From Arthrobacter sp. ISL-95 (GTDB taxonomy: Bacteria > Actinomycetota > Actinomycetes > Actinomycetales > Micrococcaceae): a stretch of DNA of 64,000 bases. The notes beneath the pieces are model-generated. The model ran no database searches. It had not been told where the DNA came from and worked only from the letters and a program-made list of their open reading frames with translations. Where the stretch lies: positions 208,301 through 272,300 of the forward strand of contig NZ_JAGGPR010000003.1 in assembly GCF_018613695.1 (NCBI RefSeq). The letters are read 5' to 3'. This document shows, one piece after another, positions 58,090-64,000 of the stretch (positions within the stretch are counted from its first letter, which is position 1; each line of letters opens with the position of its first letter). The translations under genes and the position numbers were made by a program.

Positions 58090-58968
58090 TTACTTGCTGG
58101 CGGTCGGGGCCGGGCTGGAAGTCTGCTCGGCCTTCGGGAGGTACTGCTCAGGCATCGGCGAGCCCGGGAACCACTTTTCGTACAGCTTCTTCCAGGTGCC
58201 GTCTTCCATTGCTTCCGCCAGGCCCTTGTTCAGGGCTTCTTTGAAGGCGGGCTTGTCCTTGGCGATTGCGAAACCGGCGGGGGCATCAAAGGACGGAATG
58301 TCCGCGGCACTTACCAGCCCGAACTGTTCCTGGTATTCCTTGGCGGCCTCGTAGTCCAGGAAGTGGGCGTCCACGGAACCGCTGTTGACTGCTGCAATGG
58401 CGGTGTTGTTGTCCGGGAAGCGGACCAGCTGCGCGGAGGTGAAGTTTTTCACGGCATAGGCTTCCTGCAGGGTGCCTTGGACCACGCCCAGGCGCTTGCC
58501 GTTCAGGCCGTCGGCGTCGTTGATGCCCGAGTTCTTTGTAGTGATGACCGTCAGGTAGCCGGCGAGGTAACCATCGGAGAAGTCCACGGTTTCCTTGCGC
58601 TTGTCCGTGATACCGATAGCTGCAACGCCAACATCGAACTGGCCGTTGGCTACGGCTGCCAGAAGTCCGGAGAAGTCCTGTCCGGTGAAGACAACGTTGT
58701 CTACGCCGGCGCGGTGGGCCACGTCCTTGAAGAGTTCCACGTCAAAGCCGGTGAAGTTACCGGAGCCGTCCGTGAAGGTGTAGGGCTTGGAGTCACCGAG
58801 GCTGGCTACGCGGATGGTGCCGGGTTCAATCAGGCCGTAGGGGTTCTCGGCTGATGACGAGGAGCTGGCGGAAGATCCACCGCATCCTGAGAGGGCGAGA
58901 ATGGCCGCCAAAGCTGCTGCTGCGAGAGCTGCCGGGCGGAAGTTCAGTTTGATCACAGCGTTGTCCAA
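58090..58968 (-). CDS. Polar amino-acid ABC transporter, binding lipoprotein
   Basis: A 292-residue family 3 solute-binding protein with a lipoprotein signal (lipobox L-S-G-C at Cys29, then a Ser-rich linker). The fold shows [50 protein letters not shown] and [20 protein letters not shown]. It is the first gene of the operon; two LacI-type operators lie between it and the divergent regulator. The ligand is an amino acid or a derivative of one. Confidence 0.95.
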   Translation of the reverse strand: MDNAVIKLNFRPAALAAAALAAILALSGCGGSSASSSSSAENPYGLIEPGTIRVASLGDSKPYTFTDGSGNFTGFDVELFKDVAHRAGVDNVVFTGQDFSGLLAAVANGQFDVGVAAIGITDKRKETVDFSDGYLAGYLTVITTKNSGINDADGLNGKRLGVVQGTLQEAYAVKNFTSAQLVRFPDNNTAIAAVNSGSVDAHFLDYEAAKEYQEQFGLVSAADIPSFDAPAGFAIAKDKPAFKEALNKGLAEAMEDGTWKKLYEKWFPGSPMPEQYLPKAEQTSSPAPTASK

Positions 58969-59032
58969 TCGTGGGAGGGAAAGCGGTGCTGTTAGGAGCC
59001 GCTGAAAGTTACTGCTCGATGGGGGGTCTTGT

Positions 59033-59071
59033 TGAGTCCGGTCTCAGCCCCTAGGATTGAGACCGGACTCA
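59033..59071. promoter_or_regulatory. Twin LacI-type operators
   Basis: TGAGTCCGGTCTCA (59033-59046) and its exact inverse complement TGAGACCGGACTCA (59058-59071) are separated by 11 bp. Each is itself nearly palindromic with a central CCGG, as expected for LacI-family sites. They lie between the divergent ABC operon (start 58968) and the lacI-type gene (start 59138). They can also form one 14-bp stem. Confidence 0.72.
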
Positions 59072-59137
59072 CATCGATTGATTAGAAATGTAGCGGAACT
59101 CACAAAGCCGCGTCAACACCCCTCTTGAAAGGTGAAC

Positions 59138-60232
59138 ATGAGCACTGACGGATCCCGACGGCGGGACGTAACGGTTGCCGACGTCGCCAAAGCCGCGAAA
59201 GTGTCCAAAGCACAAGCCGCCCGTGCGCTGGGCAATTACGGTGCTGTGAGCGACGACGTCCGCGAGCGCGTCCTCGCCGCAGCCGAGGAGCTTGAATACC
59301 GGCCCAACGAGCTTGCACGCAGCATGAACACGGGCAAATCCAACACCATCGGCGTGGTGGTGGGCGACATCGAAAACCCCCACTTCGGGCTCGCGATGCG
59401 GGGCATCACGGACACCGCCAAAAAGAGCGGATACAACGTCATCCTCATCAACACTGACGAGGAACGGGCTGCCGAAGTGGACGCCGTCCGCGTACTGCTG
59501 GATAAGCGTGTGGATGGGCTCATTGTGGCGCCGGCCTCGTCCCTGGAAACCTCGCATCTGCAGCAGGTCCGCGAGTCCGGGAGGCCGTTGGTTCTGCTTG
59601 ACCGCGCCGCTACAGGGGTTGACGTTGAGACCTTTGCGGTGGACATGGGAAGCATTTCCTACGAGTCCACGACACACTTGATCGAAGCGGGGCACCGAAG
59701 GATTGCCTTTGTCTCCACCGTTCGCACAGACGCCCCGTATGTTCCCGGGATGACGTTGGACTCCTCGCAGATCTCAGACCGACTGGACGGAGTTCACCGA
59801 GCCTTCGACGACGCTGACCTGCCCTACCCCTCGGACCTCATCCGGCTCAATGCAGGCGACGCCGATTCCATCATGCGGATCACCCGAGACCTGCTGCTAG
59901 GACCGGACCCCGTCACGGCCATCGTCGCCTCCGACGGCCTGATCGCTTTGAGCGTTGTGGAAGCCATCCAGGAATCGGGCCTGTCCATCCCGGATGACGT
60001 CTCATTCCTGATGTACGACGACTTCGCCTGGACCCGTCTCACCACTCCCCCGCTCACCGTGATCGCGCAGCCCGTTTATGACATGGGGATCGCGGCGGCC
60101 TCAGCACTGATCCGGCAGATCGAGGGCAGGAAGTCCGCCGGGCCCGCTCCGGAGTTGGTGGCCACCCTGATTCACCGGGGATCCGTCGGCGCGCCCAGGG
60201 ACGCGGACGTGCTCAGCCAGTCGGGGGGCTGA
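59138..60232 (+). CDS. LacI family regulator
   Basis: A 364-residue regulator. The helix-turn-helix is VTVADVAKAAKVSKAQAARA with the hinge ELEYRPNELARSMNTGKSNT. The periplasmic-binding-like domain follows (IGVVVGDIENPHFGLAMRGI, VDGLIVAPASSLETSH, VTAIVASDGLIALSVVEAIQ, VSFLMYDDFAW). It should respond to the substrate of the divergent ABC/oxidoreductase operon. LacI proteins usually sense sugars, so control of an amino-acid importer is notable. ATG at 59138 follows AAAGG; GTG at 59132 is too close to it. Confidence 0.94.
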   Translation: MSTDGSRRRDVTVADVAKAAKVSKAQAARALGNYGAVSDDVRERVLAAAEELEYRPNELARSMNTGKSNTIGVVVGDIENPHFGLAMRGITDTAKKSGYNVILINTDEERAAEVDAVRVLLDKRVDGLIVAPASSLETSHLQQVRESGRPLVLLDRAATGVDVETFAVDMGSISYESTTHLIEAGHRRIAFVSTVRTDAPYVPGMTLDSSQISDRLDGVHRAFDDADLPYPSDLIRLNAGDADSIMRITRDLLLGPDPVTAIVASDGLIALSVVEAIQESGLSIPDDVSFLMYDDFAWTRLTTPPLTVIAQPVYDMGIAAASALIRQIEGRKSAGPAPELVATLIHRGSVGAPRDADVLSQSGG

Positions 60233-60340
60233 ACACTCGCATCAGCCAACCGGCGGCGATCAGACCACTTGGCTAGACAACTTCGCGCCGCGATTCCAGC
60301 AAGGAACAACCTCACGCTTTGTTGTGATCACCAAATGGCC

Positions 60341-60358
60341 AACCTGTCATGACAAGTT
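60341..60358. promoter_or_regulatory. Operator-like palindrome AACCTGTCATGACAAGTT
   Basis: 18 bp in which 16 positions are symmetrical around TGTCATGACA. It lies about 85 bp upstream of the phosphoesterase start and about 110 bp after the lacI stop. The form resembles sites of GntR-family regulators, but none is encoded adjacent. Confidence 0.45.
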
Positions 60359-60441
60359 AGCCACTGTCCATTTGCCGGCAATTCATCGGACGCACCTACA
60401 TTCTGAGGGTCCACGCATCCCCTTGAGTGAAAGGTTCCATC

Positions 60442-61482
60442 ATGACTTCCCCCAGCCGCCGCTCTGCTATCACAGCATCCATCGCAGGGTTGGCCACTAT
60501 AGGTGCCACGGCCGTCGCCTCTTCTCCAGCGCAGGCAACCGAAAACGGACACGGCAGCAACCGCCCCTCCGGCAAGCCCACAGTCTTCACCGTCATCAGC
60601 GACATCCAGGGAGATCTGGGCGACTTTGACTTGGCGCTCAAGGACATTGAACAAACCAATCCCGGCAGACGAAGCGCAGGGTTGGTGGTGAATGGCGATA
60701 TCACCCCACGGGGCTACGACTTTGAGTACGGGGCGGTGCGCAAGGTATTGGATGCCAACACCCACGCCGCCAACGTCCACTGGGCCATCGGCAATCACGA
60801 GTTCTATGTTCCCAAGTACTCCAACCCAGCCACACTTGCCCAAGCCACGTGGCCCAACGGAACCACGGAAGCTTCCCTCTTCCAGAGCTTCTTCACCTTC
60901 ACCGGACGGGACAAGGTGTACACCGAGATCGACCTCGGCGGTGTTCCCGGCCTGATCCTGGGCACGGAAAAGTACATGCACTACCACGACACGACGCTCT
61001 GGGACGAGGTGTGGCTCAGCGAGGAACAGATCATCTGGTTCGAGCAGCGCCTGGCCTACTGGGCTCGCAAAGGCCAGCCTGTCATGGTCTTCACCCACCA
61101 CCCGTTCCCGGACACCGTTTCCGGCACCCGCAACAACCTGTACAAGAAGGACTACCTGCAGGTGGACCGGCTGTTGGGCATTCTTGGCAAATACAAGAAC
61201 GTCTTCGTCTTCACGGCCCACACGCACTGGGCACTTCAGCTGGCTGACTGGGAAGTCCGCCGGACAGTTCCCGGAAGAGGCAACCTCCAAGGCTTCCAGG
61301 TCATCAATACCGGCGCCGTTCAGACGCTCTGGGAGGACAATGGCGCAGGCGGCGAGCGCGCCCTCGATGGCCGCGAAGCCAGCGGACTGCAAGTAGAGGT
61401 CCACAACGACTGCGTGGTGGTCAAAGCCCGCGATTACCGCCGAGGCGAATGGATCAAGGAAGTCCAGATACCGCTGTTCTAG
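60442..61482 (+). CDS. Exported metallophosphoesterase (calcineurin-like)
   Basis: 346 residues. The twin-arginine-type signal is M-T-S-P-S-R-R-S-A-I followed by a helix and A-Q-A near residue 35. The metallophosphoesterase motifs are VFTVISDIQGDLGDF (usually D-x-H, here D-I-Q), LVVNGDITPRGYD, HWAIGNHEFY, VMVFTHHPFPDTVSG and NVFVFTAHTHWALQ. It would act outside the membrane on a phosphodiester or phospholipid. The first-motif His is replaced by Gln. AAAGG precedes the ATG; the earlier GTG/ATG at 60427 is less suitable. Single gene. Confidence 0.88.
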   Translation: MTSPSRRSAITASIAGLATIGATAVASSPAQATENGHGSNRPSGKPTVFTVISDIQGDLGDFDLALKDIEQTNPGRRSAGLVVNGDITPRGYDFEYGAVRKVLDANTHAANVHWAIGNHEFYVPKYSNPATLAQATWPNGTTEASLFQSFFTFTGRDKVYTEIDLGGVPGLILGTEKYMHYHDTTLWDEVWLSEEQIIWFEQRLAYWARKGQPVMVFTHHPFPDTVSGTRNNLYKKDYLQVDRLLGILGKYKNVFVFTAHTHWALQLADWEVRRTVPGRGNLQGFQVINTGAVQTLWEDNGAGGERALDGREASGLQVEVHNDCVVVKARDYRRGEWIKEVQIPLF

Positions 61483-61575
61483 CTGTCCCTGGGCAGTACA
61501 TCTAGCGCTCCCCCAACCGTTCCCGCCAAGACGTTAATGTGCGCCGCAGAAGAAACTCCGCCGGGCCCATCCGCC

Positions 61576-61632
61576 ACGGAGACAACCTCGCCGACGCTGA
61601 CCTCTGGAGGTGGCTTTGAGGCAGGTCTCCGT
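61576..61632. terminator. Possible hairpin between convergent genes
   Basis: ACGGAGAC (61576-61583) pairs with GTCTCCGT (61625-61632), and ACCTC/GAGGT pairs inside. It overlaps the stop codon of the App1-type gene. Structure is weak; the rest of the 150-bp gap shows nothing else. Confidence 0.3.
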
Positions 61633-62771
61633 TAGTCGGAGCCAGTCACTTCGCCTTCCTCAGGATCATCGGCAGACCGAACCTCGTTCCGGATGACGCC
61701 CAGTTTTTCCAGTTGGGCTGACATTCCCGCCCCATCCGGGGCATAGACCCACGGGACACCGGGCGTGGGTTGACCGCCGGACTTCGACCGTCCACCGGCC
61801 AGCACCGCTTCACCCGCCGAGAGTTGGCGGATGGCGATGGCCCTCACATTGGCGGGGTGACGGTGGGCGAACTCGGAGTAAATGGCCTCATCGTGCTGCC
61901 CGTCATCGCCTACCAGCAACCACTTGATGTTGGGGAATTCCTCCGCGAGGCGTTCCAACGAGGTCCGCTTATGCTCCTGGCCGCTGCGGAACCAGCGATC
62001 AGGAGTGGGACCCCAGTCGGTCAAAAGCTTGGGCCCTGCAGGATACAAATTTCGGGACAGGAACCGGGACAGCGTAGGCGCGACGTTCCACGCTCCGGTG
62101 GACAGATACAGCACCGGAGCGGACGGCGCCGTCCGGGCAATCCGCTCATACAGCACCGCCATGCCCGGAGTGGGGGTTCTGGCGTGCTCGTTGAGGACAA
62201 AAGTGTTCCATGCTGCTAGGAACGGACGCGGCAGTGCAGTGACCATCACGGTGTCGTCAATGTCAGACACGACGCCGAACTCTGCGTCATCCGAGACGAT
62301 CTCAACAGGAGCCTCCACGGTCTCGGACTCTCCGGACTGAAGGGTGATGGTGTGCCAGCCGGCGTCGAGGGCTACCGGAATTCGCGCGTCCACCACACCG
62401 CCACGGTCAGCTTTCACTTCGAAAACAGTGCCGGCAATGGTCACCTTCACACGAGCATGGGCAACGGGCGCACTGGTGAAGTTGCGCCAGCCGCGCATGC
62501 TTTCCTGCAACGGATTGGTGTGCCCCGCAGCGTCCCGGGGGTCACTGCGGACAACACGGGCAAGGACCCGGACCCAGGAGGTGCTCCCATACCCGGTGTA
62601 AGGGATGACGGTTTCCACCCGGCCACGCCGGATCGCAAGACGCGTCTGAAGACCAAGCCACGCGTCGTCGAGCCTCATGGCGAGGTGACGGCGCCCCTTA
62701 CTCAGCGGCGTGGGGTCTTGTTTGTCAACGGCGTCGAACTGGGGGCGCGGCTTCTTGCGACGGGGAGACAT
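61632..62771 (-). CDS. App1-type phosphatidate phosphatase (DUF2183)
   Basis: 379 residues. The catalytic DxDxT motif reads FGVVSDIDDTVMVTALPRPF. Then VLYLSTGAWNVAPTLSRFLS, HKRTSLERLAEEFPNIKWLL and V-G-D-D-G-Q-H-D are typical for App1-like, HAD-superfamily phosphatases. An N-terminal all-beta domain is present. In yeast App1 is a phosphatidate phosphatase; the bacterial substrate is open. No signal peptide is visible, and the first 35 residues are basic. Convergent with the phosphoesterase gene. Confidence 0.9.
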   Translation of the reverse strand: MSPRRKKPRPQFDAVDKQDPTPLSKGRRHLAMRLDDAWLGLQTRLAIRRGRVETVIPYTGYGSTSWVRVLARVVRSDPRDAAGHTNPLQESMRGWRNFTSAPVAHARVKVTIAGTVFEVKADRGGVVDARIPVALDAGWHTITLQSGESETVEAPVEIVSDDAEFGVVSDIDDTVMVTALPRPFLAAWNTFVLNEHARTPTPGMAVLYERIARTAPSAPVLYLSTGAWNVAPTLSRFLSRNLYPAGPKLLTDWGPTPDRWFRSGQEHKRTSLERLAEEFPNIKWLLVGDDGQHDEAIYSEFAHRHPANVRAIAIRQLSAGEAVLAGGRSKSGGQPTPGVPWVYAPDGAGMSAQLEKLGVIRNEVRSADDPEEGEVTGSD

Positions 62772-62856
62772 GCACCCAGTCTTCCACGGCCCGGCCTCCT
62801 ACCGCAGTGCGCCGACACACTGTGAACTGAACTGGCTGCCGCGCAGGCAGAAGTGG

Positions 62857-63609
62857 CTACTGTCCGGACAACGGGCTTGCCTGGACAATGATGTTCTTCC
62901 CCCACAGGTCAGCCGCATAGCAAGTGATCAGAATGAGCCGGCCCGGCACGATGTCCCAGATCTTGCTGTCCCGCAAAGTCTCTTTGTACTCAGTGGTGAC
63001 ACCGTCCACCCTGAATTCCAGCTGCCCTTCAGCAGTGGTGATCGTCAGCAGATCACCTGCTCTCGCCTGCGCGCTGATGTTATTGAAGGGAGAACTGCCC
63101 CCTTCCATGCTGTGCCCCACAACATAGGTGGTGTTGTTAGAACCCTCGCCGGGCATGCCGTACGGGCTAAGCCAATAGGCGTCCGGAGTGTGAGGCGGAA
63201 CGATCGAATTCAGCGCCAGCTCCTGCGGTGTCGGCGTCAAAGGCAGTATGCCTTGGTCAAGCCCCACGGCGTGGTAGCTGATGTGAAGCGGCTGTGCACC
63301 GGCCTCCGGAGCAGTGACCTCCTCCTCCAGCACTTGGTGCTGCGGAGCGGACTCCTGCGGTATAGCCGAGGGACTCCTTGGCAGCGGGGAGCCCGTGATG
63401 CTTGTCGCGGGCCGGGGTGCCGCCGCGACGGCTGCGGGCTGGAAGTTGCTGGAAGTTACCTGCGCTGACCACCAGGCCGGAAGCCCGGCGGCCAGCAGGA
63501 CCGCGGCGAGGAGGGCGACGAGCGCCGCCCTGCCCCACCGCTGCCCGGCCAGCCTCGCCGGAACAAAGTTGCGGCGATGCCTCCCCCGTTGAACAGCGTG
63601 GCGCCGCAC
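62857..63609 (-). CDS. Sortase (actinobacterial class E/F-like) with altered Arg position
   Basis: A 250-residue class E/F-like sortase. The basic N-terminus and one membrane anchor (AALVALLAAVLLAAGLPAWW) precede a Pro-rich linker; the sortase domain has TYVVGHSMEGG (catalytic His) and RLILITCYAADLWGKNIIVQ (catalytic Cys). The expected Arg, usually in R-D-N-V-V-V, is replaced here by W-G-K-N-I-I-V, so catalytic Arg is missing or taken over by Lys. It lies directly downstream of a gene for a sorting-signal protein, whose stop is 4 bp away, so that is the likely substrate. Start GTG at 63609 with AGGAG. Confidence 0.85.
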   Translation of the reverse strand: MRRHAVQRGRHRRNFVPARLAGQRWGRAALVALLAAVLLAAGLPAWWSAQVTSSNFQPAAVAAAPRPATSITGSPLPRSPSAIPQESAPQHQVLEEEVTAPEAGAQPLHISYHAVGLDQGILPLTPTPQELALNSIVPPHTPDAYWLSPYGMPGEGSNNTTYVVGHSMEGGSSPFNNISAQARAGDLLTITTAEGQLEFRVDGVTTEYKETLRDSKIWDIVPGRLILITCYAADLWGKNIIVQASPLSGQ

Positions 63610-63613
63610 GGGA

Positions 63614-64000
63614 TTACTCCTGCTGACTTCCCCTGCGCTTAGTCATCAGCAGCCGGGTTGCAATAAACACGATGCCCGCCGCGCCAAGGCCAACACAGAG
63701 TGACCCAAATATGGTTGTTTGCTGCGTGGAGCCGGTTCGGGACAGAGCGACGGCGGTGTCCACGTTGGCGCCTTGATTCCTGCCCGTGCCAGCCAAGGGA
63801 ACAGACTGATCTGTGGCAGTGGCGGTGGCAGTGGCGGTCGCCGTCACCGTCTCAGTCTCGGTCGCGGTGGCAGTCGCCGTCACCGTCTCAGTCGCGGTGG
63901 CAGTCGCCGTCACCGTCTCGGTCGCGGTCGGAGTGGCAGTCGCCGTCTCAGTCTCCGTCGCGGTCGGAGTGGCAGTCGCCGTCTCCGTCGCGGTCGGAGT
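63614..64000 (-). CDS. Cell-wall-anchored repeat protein, C-terminal part (runs off the window)
   Basis: Only the 3' end is seen; it continues beyond 64000 with no stop. The visible N-terminal part consists of Thr/Ala/Glu/Pro/Val repeats (T-A-T-E-T-V-T-A-T), about 60 residues and more. Then come V-P-L-A-G-T-G and A-L-S-R-T-G-S-T, a hydrophobic helix (TIFGSLCVGLGAAGIVFIAT) and the basic tail K-R-R-G-S-Q-Q-E. This is the layout of a sortase sorting signal, with L-S-R-T-G or L-A-G-T-G in place of L-P-x-T-G. The sortase gene follows after 4 bp. The Thr-rich stalk suggests a surface adhesin or enzyme. Confidence 0.85.
   Translation of the reverse strand, partial: TPTATETATATPTATETETATATPTATETVTATATATETVTATATATETETVTATATATATATDQSVPLAGTGRNQGANVDTAVALSRTGSTQQTTIFGSLCVGLGAAGIVFIATRLLMTKRRGSQQE
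63816..64000. repeat. Short tandem repeats coding for Thr/Ala-rich stalk
   Basis: Repeated units based on GGCAGTCGCCGTC and GGTCGCGGTCGGAGT, made of six-base steps, with near-perfect copies of 18 to 36 bp. They code for T-A-T-E-T-type repeats and reach the window end. Such repeats slip readily and are prone to assembly collapse. Confidence 0.8.

Overview
The window looks like chromosomal DNA of a high-GC actinobacterium of the Micrococcaceae, most probably Arthrobacter or Paenarthrobacter. This rests on the very Pro/Ala-rich DnaX, the DUF4193 protein, an NgcEFG-type transporter, a DUF222-HNH gene, SSI-like inhibitor domains and strong GC bias at third codon positions. The assignment is inferred from gene content and codon style, not from a database search. 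I saw no tRNA, rRNA, phage, insertion sequence or CRISPR. The only stable RNA gene recognised is the SRP RNA.

Layout. 0.2-8 kb is mostly housekeeping: a NIF3-like protein, ffs, dnaX, recR, a membrane protein, a DUF427 protein and lysC. 8-12.5 kb is a beta-glucoside unit (TetR, MFS importer, GH3 beta-glucosidase). 12.6-14.8 kb holds small conserved and stress-type genes (DUF4193, LapA-like, an OhrR-type MarR regulator). 14.8-20.5 kb has two SSI-like inhibitor proteins around a gene of unknown function, then a 1058-residue secreted subtilase. 20.7-23.5 kb carries a D-2-hydroxyacid dehydrogenase, manganese catalase and a DUF1540 protein. 23.8-27.1 kb is purS-purQ-purL, ending at a 26-bp perfect inverted repeat. 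27.2-30.3 kb is a three-gene cyclic-di-GMP operon whose middle gene has no known domain. 30.7-36.8 kb is a GntR-controlled catabolic operon: MHS symporter, nitrilase-family hydrolase, DUF2848, HpaB-type monooxygenase, cupin, flavin reductase. 37.3-40.6 kb is ngcEFG, a likely (GlcNAc)n importer. 41-44.8 kb has small metabolic genes, a polysaccharide deacetylase, and an ECF sigma factor with a partner membrane protein. 45-50.6 kb has a frameshifted DUF222-HNH gene and an operon ending in an alpha-L-fucosidase broken by one in-frame stop. 51-54.2 kb has an AI-2E family transporter and a TasA/camelysin-like pair. 54.2-60.2 kb is a five-gene operon (polar amino-acid ABC transporter, Gfo/Idh oxidoreductase, FAD amine oxidase) divergent from a LacI regulator. 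60.4-64 kb has a Tat-exported phosphoesterase, an App1-type phosphatase, a sortase and the C-terminal part of its probable cell-wall substrate, which runs off the window.

Working together. Several regions read as complete catabolic modules with importer, enzymes and regulator side by side (8-12.5, 30.7-36.8 and 54.2-60.2 kb), each with visible inverted-repeat operators. The best candidates for undescribed biology are the SSI-like inhibitor/subtilase region, the three-gene cyclic-di-GMP operon, the HpaB/DUF2848/nitrilase operon of unknown substrate, the LacI-controlled amino-acid importer with Gfo/Idh and FAD oxidase, and the sortase that lacks the expected arginine. No locus shows clear proof of a wholly new system.
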